NCBI GenBank assembly: GCA_029974875.1
Contig: JARKQP010000825.1
Coordinates: 1-14,362, forward strand
Source: Mobilitalea sp.
Lineage (GTDB): Bacteria; Bacillota_A; Clostridia; Lachnospirales; Lachnospiraceae
Length of the DNA stretch: 14,362 nucleotides
Reading direction: 5' to 3'
This document shows, in pieces, positions 1-7,684 of this stretch. The position numbers and the translations under genes are program-made. The notes beneath the pieces were generated by a model. The model was given only the letters and a program-made list of their open reading frames with translations, was not told the DNA's origin and searched no databases. Positions within the stretch are counted from its first letter, which is position 1; each line of letters opens with the position of its first letter.

Positions 1-2371
1 GGTTACGAAGCTCATTCATGTCAACATCAGCCAGCTTAACTGCTAATAATTTAACGCCCTTCACCTCTACAACCTGATTCATAACATCGCCAAGGGAGCT
101 ATTTGCAAGCTTACTCTTCAGCTTCTCATTTTCAGATTTGATGGACTTGATTTCCTCCAACAAGCCTTCAATTCTGGCTGTCAACTGGGCAGGTTCCGTC
201 TTAGCCGCTCTTGCCGCCTGGTTCAGCTCTTCCTCCAGCTCCTTATAATAAGCAAATACGCCGTTTCCGGTTAACGCTTCAATTCTTCTTACTCCGGCTG
301 CAATGCCTGTCTCGGACAGAATTTTGAATACGGTAATTACACCGGTATTGCTTACATGGGTACCTCCGCAAAGCTCCTTGCTGTAGTCTCCCATGGAAAC
401 CACGCGTACATCGTTTGCATATTTTTCGCCGAACAGCGCCATCGCGCCTTCTTTTTTTGCATCCTCAATGTTCATAACCTTTGTATTTACAGAAAGGTTA
501 TTTGCGATTTGTTCATTCACCAAAGCCTCAACCTTGCCAAGCTCCTCTGCTGTTAACGCGGAGAAATGGGTAAAGTCGAATCTTAAACGGTCTTCACTAA
601 CCATGGAACCAGCCTGCTCCACATGGGTACCAAGTACGGCTCTGAGCGCCTTCTGCAATAAGTGGGTGGCACTGTGGTTTTTAGCCGTTGCCGCCCTCTG
701 GGCTGCATTTACCTTTAGATCAACCTTTTCGCCAACCTTGAAGATCCCCTTGGTAACCGTTCCAACATGTCCAATCTTGCCGCCCTGGAGCTTGATGGTA
801 TCTTCCACTTCAAATTCTGCATCCTTTGCAGTAATGATACCGGTATCTGCTGCTTGTCCACCGCTGGTAGCATAAAATGGAGTCTCGTTTACCAGGATGG
901 TGCCCTTCTGTCCAGCCACCAATTCCTCAGTAAGCTCCGTTTCTGTTGTAAGGACCGTAATTTCTGAGGTATAGGACAGGTTCCCATACCCAACAAAGGC
1001 AGAGGTTATGGCCGGGTCAAGCTGCTGGTAAACCGTTTCTTCCGCACCCATATAATTTGTGGTACCTCTGGCGCTTCTGGCAGTAACCCTCTGAACCTCC
1101 ATAGCCTCACGGAAGCCCTTTTCATCTACCTCAAAGCCTTTTTCTTCAAGAATTTCCTTCGTTAAATCAATGGGGAAGCCATAGGTATCGTATAATTTAA
1201 AGACATCCTCACCGGACAGAACCTTCTTACCGTTCTTCTCCAGTTCCTTTTCCATCTCGGCCAGAATGTTTAAGCCCTGGTCGATGGTCTTGTTAAATTT
1301 ATCTTCTTCAATATTCAGAAGCTTGATAATATATTCCTTCTTCTCTTCCAGCTCCGGATAACCATCCTTGGATTCACGGATTACGACCTTGGCCAGCTCA
1401 GCCATGAAGTTTCCTTCAATACCCATGAGCCTGCCGTGACGGGCTGCACCACGGAGTAAGCGGCGGAATACATAGCCGCGTCCTTCATTGGAAGGAATAA
1501 CGCCATCGGAGGCCATAAAGGTTACGGAACGGATATGGTCAGTGATTTTGCGGATGGATACATCCTTCTTAGCATCCACCTGATACTCGGTGTGGGCCAG
1601 CTCACAAACCTTATCACGGATCGCCTTCATAGTATCCACGTCAAAGATGGAGCTTACATCCTGGACAACAGCTGCAAGCCTCTCCAGACCCATTCCCGTA
1701 TCTATATTCTTGCTCTCTAATTCCGTATAATTACCGTTGCCATCCCCGTTAAACTGGGTAAATACATTATTCCATACCTCAATGTAACGGTCACATTCAC
1801 AGCCTACGGTACAGCCAGGCTCGCCGCAGCCATATTTTTCACCGCGGTCATAGTAGATCTCAGAGCAAGGGCCGCAGGGACCTGCACCATGCTCCCAGAA
1901 ATTGTCCTTCTTGCCAAAACGGAAGATTCTCTCAGGTGCAATCCCAATTTCCTTATTCCAGATCTCAAAGGCTTCATCATCATTTTCATACACAGAGGGG
2001 TAGAGCCTGTCCGGATCAAGACCAACCACCTGGGTTAAGAATTCCCAGGACCAGGCAATGGCCTCGTGCTTAAAATAATCCCCAAAGGAGAAGTTTCCAA
2101 GCATTTCGAAAAAGGTACCATGCCTTGCAGTCTTACCTACATTCTCTATATCACCGGTACGGATACACTTCTGACAGGTAGTCACACGCTTTCTTGGCGG
2201 AAGCTCCTGCCCGGTAAAATACGGCTTTAAAGGCGCCATGCCTGAATTAATTAATAATAAGCTGTTATCACCCTGCGGAACCAGCGAAAAGCTATTTAAT
2301 ATCAGGTGCCCCTTGCTTTCAAAAAACTCCAGGAACATCCTTCTCAGTTCGTTTACACCATATGCTCGCAC
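1..2371 (-). CDS. alaS: Alanine--tRNA ligase (alanyl-tRNA synthetase), 3' end beyond window
   Basis: Cytoplasmic class II synthetase that charges tRNA-Ala with alanine and clears mischarged serine or glycine. The reading frame is open from the GTG at 2371 to the window edge, giving 790 codons. The family is usually about 870-880 residues, so roughly 90 C-terminal residues lie outside. Visible parts are the N-terminal catalytic domain (SGMAPLKPYF, then the class II motif GMGLERL near residue 227), a Cys-rich insert CGEPGCTVGCECD, and the editing/zinc site HSATH (His566, His570) with CGGTH (Cys668, His672). After that comes a predicted coiled-coil stretch rich in Glu and Lys. The GTG start is fixed by an AGGAGG ribosome binding site 8 bases upstream and an in-frame stop just before it. 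It follows hisIE across a 172-base gap with several hairpins. No frameshift is seen: the frame agrees at both ends. Confidence 0.97.
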   Translation of the reverse strand, partial: MRAYGVNELRRMFLEFFESKGHLILNSFSLVPQGDNSLLLINSGMAPLKPYFTGQELPPRKRVTTCQKCIRTGDIENVGKTARHGTFFEMLGNFSFGDYFKHEAIAWSWEFLTQVVGLDPDRLYPSVYENDDEAFEIWNKEIGIAPERIFRFGKKDNFWEHGAGPCGPCSEIYYDRGEKYGCGEPGCTVGCECDRYIEVWNNVFTQFNGDGNGNYTELESKNIDTGMGLERLAAVVQDVSSIFDVDTMKAIRDKVCELAHTEYQVDAKKDVSIRKITDHIRSVTFMASDGVIPSNEGRGYVFRRLLRGAARHGRLMGIEGNFMAELAKVVIRESKDGYPELEEKKEYIIKLLNIEEDKFNKTIDQGLNILAEMEKELEKNGKKVLSGEDVFKLYDTYGFPIDLTKEILEEKGFEVDEKGFREAMEVQRVTARSARGTTNYMGAEETVYQQLDPAITSAFVGYGNLSYTSEITVLTTETELTEELVAGQKGTILVNETPFYATSGGQAADTGIITAKDAEFEVEDTIKLQGGKIGHVGTVTKGIFKVGEKVDLKVNAAQRAATAKNHSATHLLQKALRAVLGTHVEQAGSMVSEDRLRFDFTHFSALTAEELGKVEALVNEQIANNLSVNTKVMNIEDAKKEGAMALFGEKYANDVRVVSMGDYSKELCGGTHVSNTGVITVFKILSETGIAAGVRRIEALTGNGVFAYYKELEEELNQAARAAKTEPAQLTARIEGLLEEIKSIKSENEKLKSKLANSSLGDVMNQVVEVKGVKLLAVKLADVDMNELRN

Positions 2372-2403
2372 GTTAATTGCCTCCTAAATATGATAAGTTA
2401 TAA

Positions 2404-2422
2404 GAGGTTACAGTTTAACCTC
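2404..2422 (-). promoter_or_regulatory. Hairpin just upstream of the alaS ribosome binding site
   Basis: Perfect 7-bp inverted repeat (GAGGTTA and TAACCTC, 5-base loop) ending about 20 bases before the alaS AGGAGG. The CCTC in its downstream arm could pair with the GAGG of the ribosome binding site instead of with its partner arm, so two mutually exclusive folds are possible. The repeat is seen directly; a regulatory role is inference. Confidence 0.4.
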
Positions 2423-2428
2423 CCATAA

Positions 2429-2448
2429 AAGGCGCTATTTTGCGCCTT
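2429..2448 (-). terminator. Possible weak intrinsic terminator after the his genes
   Basis: Perfect inverted repeat AAGGCGC / GCGCCTT with a 6-base loop. On the minus strand the second arm runs into TTTTAT, a short T tract. It lies about 95 bases past the hisIE stop and about 60 bases before alaS. The T tract is short, so termination may be partial. It could instead be one element of a structured alaS leader. Confidence 0.45.
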
Positions 2449-2480
2449 GCAGAGTGTGCCCAGGGGGCGCACCGATTATC

Positions 2481-2498
2481 GGAACATCATTTTGTTCC
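2481..2498 (-). repeat. Inverted repeat GGAACA/TGTTCC in the hisIE-alaS gap
   Basis: Perfect 6-bp arms separated by 6 bases. The spacing (GAAC, 8 bases, GTTC) does not match the Gram-positive LexA box, which has 4 bases between the half-sites. It could be an operator for another regulator or an RNA hairpin; the sequence does not decide. Confidence 0.3.
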
Positions 2499-2543
2499 CA
2501 AATAATATAAATAATTCTGATTAAGCCAGAGCCGGCTTGTAGG

Positions 2544-3809
2544 TTATTTTCGATGGGCCAGCTCCCTTGTAACATCCTCCCAGTCAAGTCCGCATTCTGC
2601 CATCAGGACCATCAGGTGATAAAGGTAATCCGCGATTTCATAGCGTAATTCCTCCGCCCCCGGATTCTTTGCCGCAATGGTAATCTCCGTTGCTTCCTCC
2701 CCGCATTTTTTCAGGATTTTATCAATCCCCTTATCAAAGAGATAGTTCGTATAAGATCCTTCCTTGGGGTTTCGCTTCCGGTCCATGATAACGCCATAGA
2801 CATCATTGAATACATGCAGGGTATCTGCAGTTTTATAATCCTTTTTCACCAACTCCGTATGGAAACAGGTCTGCTCGCCCGTATGACAGGCCGGACCGAC
2901 CTGCAATACCTTCGCCAGGATCGTATCCTTATCACAATCCAGGACCAGCTCCTTCACATATTGGAAATGTCCTGAGGTCTCACCCTTTAACCAAAGCGTG
3001 TTACGGCTTCTGGAATAATAGGTCATTCTTCCACCCACAATAGTCTTATTATATGCTTCTTCATTCATATACGCAAGCATTAAAACTTCTTCCGTATGAT
3101 AATCTTGTACGATTACGGGGATCAGTCCACCCGCATCCAGCTTGAACTGCGAAAATGTCAGCCTGCTTTCATAAGCATGTACGTCTATTCCCTCCGCCTT
3201 CAAGGCATATTTTGCCTTCAGGATGTCTTTATTCTCGAAAAAATTAGTGGATACCCCCACTACGTTGCTTAAGCCCATTAAGCTGCCAATATCATTTCTT
3301 ACCAGGCTGTCGCGGACAATCATCTTCAAGGGTGCCTGTTCAATCTTTGCTTTTGTCTTACTGGATAAGGCAACATGCTTTATCAGGACGGTTCCAATCT
3401 CTGCTTCCGTCAGCAGCTGGTATAAATCCTCCTCAAATTCCATAAATTCCAGCATGTCAAGCTCAACTATGATCTTATCCGGACCAAACCTCTTTGCCGC
3501 TTCCTTTAACAGGGTTCTATCCTCCAGCATGGGATACTTCACGCAGACCCCGGCAGCACCGGTATAGATGGCCTTTTTTATATCCTCAAGACGTTTTACA
3601 TAGGTACCGATAATAACCGGTAAATCAATGCCCTTCGTTACTTCTTTGGCGAGGGATAGGAATTCCTCCTTGGTTTTTTCATCCTTGGAGTAATTATAAA
3701 GAAACAGCTCGTCAGCTCCCCCGTTTGCATAGGCCTGGACCAGCTTTAATACATTTGCCGGCACCTCTGTCTCAGCATTGATGTAGGGTATGATTTTTTT
3801 ATAAGACAT
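2544..3809 (-). CDS. hisIE: Phosphoribosyl-AMP cyclohydrolase / phosphoribosyl-ATP pyrophosphatase with an N-terminal HisF-like domain
   Basis: 421 residues, about twice the usual HisIE. Residues ~220-320 are HisI, which opens the ring of phosphoribosyl-AMP. They carry [16 protein letters not shown], the metal-binding DCDKD (Asp291, Cys292, Asp293, Asp295), and the zinc cysteines in ACHTG (Cys308) and TCFH (Cys315). Residues ~330-421 are HisE, which splits pyrophosphate from phosphoribosyl-ATP. They show KKCGEEATE (367-375) and EIADYLYH (Glu391, Asp394). Residues 1-215 resemble a shortened HisF barrel: IIPYIN matches the HisF start IIx[11 protein letters not shown] matches strand 2, and EGIDV near 207-211 matches the HisF end. 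The HisF catalytic Asp11 is Asn11 here, the glycine-rich phosphate loops are lost, and about 35-40 residues are missing, so this domain is probably not a working IGP synthase. ATG with GGGAGG 8 bases upstream; 35 bases after hisA. Confidence 0.93.
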   Translation of the reverse strand: MSYKKIIPYINAETEVPANVLKLVQAYANGGADELFLYNYSKDEKTKEEFLSLAKEVTKGIDLPVIIGTYVKRLEDIKKAIYTGAAGVCVKYPMLEDRTLLKEAAKRFGPDKIIVELDMLEFMEFEEDLYQLLTEAEIGTVLIKHVALSSKTKAKIEQAPLKMIVRDSLVRNDIGSLMGLSNVVGVSTNFFENKDILKAKYALKAEGIDVHAYESRLTFSQFKLDAGGLIPVIVQDYHTEEVLMLAYMNEEAYNKTIVGGRMTYYSRSRNTLWLKGETSGHFQYVKELVLDCDKDTILAKVLQVGPACHTGEQTCFHTELVKKDYKTADTLHVFNDVYGVIMDRKRNPKEGSYTNYLFDKGIDKILKKCGEEATEITIAAKNPGAEELRYEIADYLYHLMVLMAECGLDWEDVTRELAHRK

Positions 3810-3844
3810 GGAACTTACCTCCCGTGTAAGAATCTAATTAATAT

Positions 3845-4579
3845 TTATATGGTTTGGCTCTTTTTTTCAAATAACTCCACTGCTTTTCTTAGGTCCACCT
3901 TATTTTCATAAAGCGCCTTACCTATAATTGCACCGTAAATGTTATTTTCAGCCAGCATTTCAAGATCCTTTAAGGAGGACACGCCGCCGGATGCAATGAT
4001 GTTTAACCCAGTTGTATCTGCAAGTTCTTTCGTGTAGGGTATATTAGGCCCCTGAAGCATTCCGTCCTTGGCAATATCCGTGTAAACAATGGTTCTTACG
4101 CCGTACTGCTTCATCTCCATGGCCAGGGCGACTGCCGTATATTCACTTACCTTTTCCCAGCCCTCGATGGCAACCATTCCGTTTTTTGCATCAATGCCGA
4201 TTACAATACGCTTTGAACCGAATTTCGCTATTGCCTCCCTGACAAAGCCGGGATCCTTTACTGCTTTTGTACCGATGATGACCCTTTCTACCCCAAGGCT
4301 TAGTTTATTTTCAATATCCTTGATGGTACGGATGCCACCGCCTACCTGGACAGGAATTTTCACTTCGCCAACAATCTCCTTGATCACTTCATCATTAACA
4401 GAATGCCCGACCAGTGCCCCATCCAAGTCCACTATATGGATAAAGGAAGCCCCTGCAGCTTCCCATTGTTTTGCCATTTTTAACGGTATATCAGAATATA
4501 CTAAAACATCTTGAAAACTTCCCTGTCTTAATCTCACACATTGTCCATTCTTAATATCAATTGCCGGAAATAATAACAT
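3845..4579 (-). CDS. hisA: ProFAR isomerase (1-(5-phosphoribosyl)-5-[(5-phosphoribosylamino)methylideneamino]imidazole-4-carboxamide isomerase)
   Basis: Cytoplasmic (beta-alpha)8-barrel enzyme that converts ProFAR to PRFAR, the fourth step of histidine synthesis. The length of 244 residues is normal. The catalytic acid/base pair is present: Asp8 in FPAIDI and Asp130 in GIDAKNG. Phosphate-binding loops are visible at VQVGGGIR (Gly80-82) and ASGGV (197-200), and YTDIAKDG lies at 166-173. It is a proper HisA rather than HisF: HisF-type IIxCLD is absent and FPAIDI is HisA-like. The start has AGGTAGGG about 6 bases upstream. It follows hisB by 42 bases and precedes hisIE by 35, so the three are probably one transcript from the promoter before hisB. 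In many Firmicutes hisH lies between hisB and hisA; it does not here. Confidence 0.97.
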   Translation of the reverse strand: MLLFPAIDIKNGQCVRLRQGSFQDVLVYSDIPLKMAKQWEAAGASFIHIVDLDGALVGHSVNDEVIKEIVGEVKIPVQVGGGIRTIKDIENKLSLGVERVIIGTKAVKDPGFVREAIAKFGSKRIVIGIDAKNGMVAIEGWEKVSEYTAVALAMEMKQYGVRTIVYTDIAKDGMLQGPNIPYTKELADTTGLNIIASGGVSSLKDLEMLAENNIYGAIIGKALYENKVDLRKAVELFEKKSQTI

Positions 4580-4621
4580 TACGTACCCTACCTTCTTTTC
4601 AAAATATTTTAGAATGCCCTT

Positions 4622-5215
4622 TTAGTCGATGGAGCCCTTTGTGGATAAAACTCCCTGGATCCGTTCATCATAGCTGCAGGCCTCATCCAACGCTTTTGCA
4701 AATGCCTTAAAGGCTGCTTCAATGATATGGTGGTTATTGCCGCCATCTAACAGCTTAATATGTAAATTCATGCCTGCAGAGTAAGCTATGGCATAGAAAA
4801 ATTCCTTGACCAGCTCCGTTTCCATATAGCCAACCCTATCGACCGTAAAATTCAAATCATAGGAAAGATATGGCCTGCCGGATAGGTCAATGGCACAGAG
4901 TACCAAGGTTTCATCCATGGGAAGGATAAAGGAGCCATAGCGCTTGATTCCCTGCTTATCCCCCAGGGCTGCCTTAATGGCCTGCCCAAGCACAATCCCC
5001 GTATCCTCAACCGTATGATGGGAATCCACGTATAAATCACCCTTTACCGATAGCTTCATATCAAAAAAACCGTGCCTTGTAAGGCTTTCCAGCATATGGT
5101 TAAAAAAACCGATCCCCGTCTCAATTTGAGCCTTTCCGCTGCCATCCAGAGAAAATTCCATATTAATTTCGGTTTCCTTCGTTTTACGGGTTATTTCGGC
5201 ATTTCTGCTGCTCAT
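4622..5215 (-). CDS. hisB: Imidazoleglycerol-phosphate dehydratase
   Basis: Dehydrates imidazole glycerol phosphate to imidazole acetol phosphate using two manganese ions, in a 24-subunit cytoplasmic shell. The 197-residue length fits the monofunctional enzyme; there is no fused histidinol-phosphatase domain. Hallmarks are GIGFFNHML (34-42), DSHHTVEDTG (64-73), GGNNHHIIEAAFKA (158-171) and STKG near the C-terminus. The two HH pairs (66-67 and 162-163) and nearby glutamates are the metal ligands. The ATG has AAAGGAGG about 10 bases upstream. It is the first gene behind a full-consensus promoter at 5284-5311 and is 295 bases from hisD. Confidence 0.97.
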   Translation of the reverse strand: MSSRNAEITRKTKETEINMEFSLDGSGKAQIETGIGFFNHMLESLTRHGFFDMKLSVKGDLYVDSHHTVEDTGIVLGQAIKAALGDKQGIKRYGSFILPMDETLVLCAIDLSGRPYLSYDLNFTVDRVGYMETELVKEFFYAIAYSAGMNLHIKLLDGGNNHHIIEAAFKAFAKALDEACSYDERIQGVLSTKGSID

Positions 5216-5283
5216 CGGCTTTATCCCTCCTTTTCCGTAGAAATTACATTTTTTTATTGACTTTTATTAACGGGTTTTTATTT

Positions 5284-5311
5284 ATTATACATTAACCTAA
5301 ATAAATGTCAA
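5284..5311 (-). promoter_or_regulatory. Sigma-A promoter for hisB-hisA-hisIE
   Basis: On the minus strand TTGACA (5306-5311) and TATAAT (5284-5289) are separated by 16 bases; both hexamers match the consensus exactly. A/T-rich sequence directly upstream of the -35 could act as an UP element. Transcription would start near 5277, giving a leader of about 60 bases before hisB. This makes hisBA-IE separable from hisZGD. Confidence 0.8.
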
Positions 5312-5365
5312 TTTTTTAATTTCCCTGTCTTTATTTAAATTTTCCTGTCTCTGTTTGTCTTTATT

Positions 5366-5496
5366 TGTTTTATTTGCCTTTGCCTGTTTTATTTTTCTTC
5401 GCTTGTTTTATGTGTCTTCGCTTGTTTTATGTGTCTTTGCCTGTTTTATATGTCTTTGCCTGCTTTATTTGTCTTTACTTGTTTTATTTCCTCATT
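5366..5496 (-). repeat. 19-bp tandem repeat array behind hisD
   Basis: Six in-phase 19-bp units (5366-5384, 5385-5403, 5404-5422, 5423-5441, 5442-5460, 5461-5479) and a decayed 17-bp unit to 5496. The plus-strand consensus is close to TGTTTTATGTGTCTTTGCC; the hisD-sense strand is A/G-rich with a TAAAACA core. It begins about 15 bases after the hisD stop and ends about 55 bases before the hisB promoter. The copies differ at a few positions, so the array has aged. It makes hydrophobic plus-strand frames that are not genes. Together with the promoter it fills the 295-base gap between hisD and hisB. Confidence 0.85.
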
Positions 5497-5510
5497 TGTT
5501 TTGTTTGCTT

Positions 5511-6800
5511 CTATTCGAACCTGACTGCGATGGAATTTGCATGTGCTGTCAGGCCTTCCGAATTAGCAAAGGCCACAATGTCCTTATAAATTGGTTCAAG
5601 GGCTTCCCTTGAATAAGATATGATGCTTGACTTTTTAATAAAATCATCCACGCTTAAAGGGGAGAAGAATTTCGCCGTGCCGTTGGTGGGCAGTACGTGG
5701 TTGGGACCTGCCATATAATCTCCGAGAGGCTCGCTGGAATATTCCCCGATAAAGATTGCTCCTGCGTTTTTGATCTTCGTCATCACCATAAAGGGATCCC
5801 TGGTCATGATTTCAAGATGCTCGGAGGCAATTTCATTTGCCGCCTCAATGGCCTCTGAAAGACTGCCTGCCACCATGATATAGCCATAATTATCTAAGGA
5901 TTTTTGCATAATCTCCGCCCGGGACAGCTGGGCTACAAAAAGGTCTACCTCAGCAGAAACCTTCTCTGCCAATTCCATGCTGGTCGTTATCAGGATTGCG
6001 GAGGCCAGCTCATCATGCTCCGCCTGGGACAATAAATCCGCCGCCACATATCTCGGGTTAGCGGTCTCGTCAGCAAGCACCAGGATCTCACTGGGTCCTG
6101 CAATAGAATCAATGCTTACATGGCCGTAAACAGCCTTCTTTGCCAGGGCTACGTAAATATTACCTGGTCCTACGATTTTATCCACCTTTTTGATGCTTTC
6201 CGTTCCATAGGCAAGGGCTGCAATGGCCTGGGCGCCTCCCACCTTATAAATCTCCGTCACTCCTGCCTCTTTGGCTGCTACCAGGGTACCCGGATTAACC
6301 TTTCCATCCTTTCCCGGAGGGGTAGTCATAGCGATCCGCTCCACACCGGCAACCTTAGCAGGAATTACATTCATCAGCACGGAGGAGGGATAAGCCGCTT
6401 TACCGCCCGGTACATAGACACCCGCCGCAGCAATTGGGGTTATCTTCTGTCCAAGGATGGTTCCGTTTTCCGTAGAATCAAACCAGCTGTATTGCTTTTG
6501 CTTTGCATGGTAGCTTTCGATGTTCCTGATGGCCTTTTGGATCACCTGGATGATTTCCGGCCCTACCTTTGTATAGGCCTCTTCAATCTCCTCCTGGGTT
6601 ACCCGGACCGTTTCCTTTGTGATGACTGATTGGTCAAAACGTGCTGTATAATCAAACAGTGCCTTATCCTTATCCCGCTTCACGCTCTCCAATATTTCCG
6701 ATACGGCAGCTACATATTCGTCATACTGGTTCGGGCTTCTCTTTAATAGGTCTTCCAGGATATTTTTCTTTGTCTCTGGGGTTAACTTGATTATCTTCAT
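5511..6800 (-). CDS. hisD: Histidinol dehydrogenase
   Basis: Zinc enzyme that oxidises L-histidinol to L-histidine in two NAD-dependent steps, the end of the pathway. From the ATG at 6800 it has 429 residues, the normal length. Residues matching the known site are Gln259 and His262 in LLSQAEHDE, Glu327 and His328 in ASEHLE, Asp361 in LGDYMAG, and His420 in LTAHANS. NAD-side glycine-rich runs are seen at AAAGVYVPGGKAAYPS (124-139) and VGPGNIYVALAKK (210-222). I chose MKIIKL because AAGGGACAGG precedes it and family members start here. An in-frame ATG at 6821 would add seven residues but has no ribosome binding site. It starts 24 bases after hisG and ends at a tandem-repeat array. Confidence 0.96.
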   Translation of the reverse strand: MKIIKLTPETKKNILEDLLKRSPNQYDEYVAAVSEILESVKRDKDKALFDYTARFDQSVITKETVRVTQEEIEEAYTKVGPEIIQVIQKAIRNIESYHAKQKQYSWFDSTENGTILGQKITPIAAAGVYVPGGKAAYPSSVLMNVIPAKVAGVERIAMTTPPGKDGKVNPGTLVAAKEAGVTEIYKVGGAQAIAALAYGTESIKKVDKIVGPGNIYVALAKKAVYGHVSIDSIAGPSEILVLADETANPRYVAADLLSQAEHDELASAILITTSMELAEKVSAEVDLFVAQLSRAEIMQKSLDNYGYIMVAGSLSEAIEAANEIASEHLEIMTRDPFMVMTKIKNAGAIFIGEYSSEPLGDYMAGPNHVLPTNGTAKFFSPLSVDDFIKKSSIISYSREALEPIYKDIVAFANSEGLTAHANSIAVRFE

Positions 6801-6824
6801 GCGTGTACCTGTCCCTTCCATTAT

Positions 6825-7475
6825 TTATTGTTTATCCGCTTGAATTGCCTCTTTCAGGTCCTTGATGATTTTTGTTATCCGGCCATGCTCCATCTTCATG
6901 CTGACTTCGTTTACAACCATACGGGCTGAGAGATCACAGATCTCCTCCAGGACCTCCAGTCCGTTCTCCCGGAGGGTAGAGCCTGTCTCTACAATATCAA
7001 CGATTACCTCGGACAGCCCCACAATGGGAGCCAATTCGATGGAGCCGTTTAATTTTATGATTTCCACGGTCTGATGCTTTTTATTATAGAAGTAATCCTT
7101 TGCAATATTGGGATACTTCGTTGCAACACGGATCAGCTCCCCATGCTGTAGCAGTTCCTTTGCGGATACAGGGCCTGCCACGCACATTTTGCATTTTCCA
7201 AGGCCAAGATCTACCACCTCGTACATCTTTCTTCCTTCCTCCAGGATGGTATCCTTACCAACCACGCCGATATCAGCGGCACCATATTCTACATAGGTAG
7301 GAACATCATTTGCTTTTGATAGGAAGAATTTTAATTTCAGCTCTTCATTTACGAAGATTAATTTTCTGGAGGACTTATCCTTTATCTCTTCACAGGTAAT
7401 TCCAATCTTCTCCAGCATTTCAAGTGTTTTTAACGCTAAACGCCCTTTGGCTAAGGCAATCGTAATATATCTCAT
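6825..7475 (-). CDS. hisG: ATP phosphoribosyltransferase catalytic subunit, short form
   Basis: Joins ATP and PRPP, the committed step of histidine synthesis. From [12 protein letters not shown] it has 216 residues, the short form that lacks the C-terminal regulatory domain and needs HisZ, which is encoded just upstream. The PRPP-binding loop is [14 protein letters not shown] (160-173); [11 protein letters not shown] lies at 65-75. The start is uncertain. The ATG at 7475 fits family alignments but has only a distant AAGGG. In-frame alternatives are ATG at 7487, ATG at 7511 and TTG at 7547, giving up to 240 residues. The strong AAAGGGGG nearby is spaced for an out-of-frame ATG at 7525 instead. 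It is separated from hisZ by about 209 bases. Confidence 0.94.
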   Translation of the reverse strand: MRYITIALAKGRLALKTLEMLEKIGITCEEIKDKSSRKLIFVNEELKLKFFLSKANDVPTYVEYGAADIGVVGKDTILEEGRKMYEVVDLGLGKCKMCVAGPVSAKELLQHGELIRVATKYPNIAKDYFYNKKHQTVEIIKLNGSIELAPIVGLSEVIVDIVETGSTLRENGLEVLEEICDLSARMVVNEVSMKMEHGRITKIIKDLKEAIQADKQ

Positions 7476-7507
7476 ACTAATGTCCATGTCCCTTACCGCG
7501 CAAATCG

Positions 7508-7525
7508 TCATGATCGTGCCGACAT
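7508..7525 (-). other. Possible 5-codon upstream ORF overlapping a hisG start
   Basis: ATG at 7525 lies 9 bases after AAAGGGGG and encodes MSARS. Its TGA overlaps the in-frame hisG ATG at 7511 as ATGA, the usual layout for coupled reinitiation. The pattern is seen directly; use in translation is inference, and chance is quite possible at this length. Confidence 0.25.
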
Positions 7526-7653
7526 GGATCCGTTCCCCCTTTGTCAAATAATTTTATTTCTTTCAACCATTTCGTCTCTTCTATCGTTAAAACAGTGCTT
7601 GCTGCCCTCAGTTAAAACAAACCCGTCAGCTAAGGCTGTGTACTCACCGGTAT

Positions 7654-7675
7654 GCCGGCAAACCTGCATGCCGGC
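7654..7675 (-). repeat. GC-rich inverted repeat between hisZ and hisG
   Basis: Two copies of GCCGGC, each self-complementary, are spaced by 10 bases and can form a hairpin just 10 bases past the hisZ stop. A CCGG-CATA-CCGG mini-hairpin overlaps on one side. No T tract follows on the minus strand, so it does not look like an intrinsic terminator. It may stabilise or process the hisZ end of the transcript. The rest of the gap (7476-7653) shows no gene and no convincing promoter. Confidence 0.4.
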
Positions 7676-7684
7676 TTCCCCTGG

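Noticed and set aside
393..875. 160-codon plus-strand frame opposite alaS
   Set aside because: It is a shadow of the well-supported alaS frame, without protein-family motifs.
2481..2498. LexA/SOS box
   Set aside because: The half-sites are 8 bases apart instead of 4, and the neighbours are not SOS genes.
5355..5612. Two overlapping plus-strand frames with hydrophobic Phe/Leu/Cys-rich repeats, resembling a membrane peptide
   Set aside because: They are produced by the T-rich 19-bp repeat read in different frames, have no ribosome binding site, and run antisense into hisD.
6120..6629. 169-codon plus-strand frame opposite hisD
   Set aside because: It is antisense to catalytic parts of hisD and has no recognisable domain or ribosome binding site.
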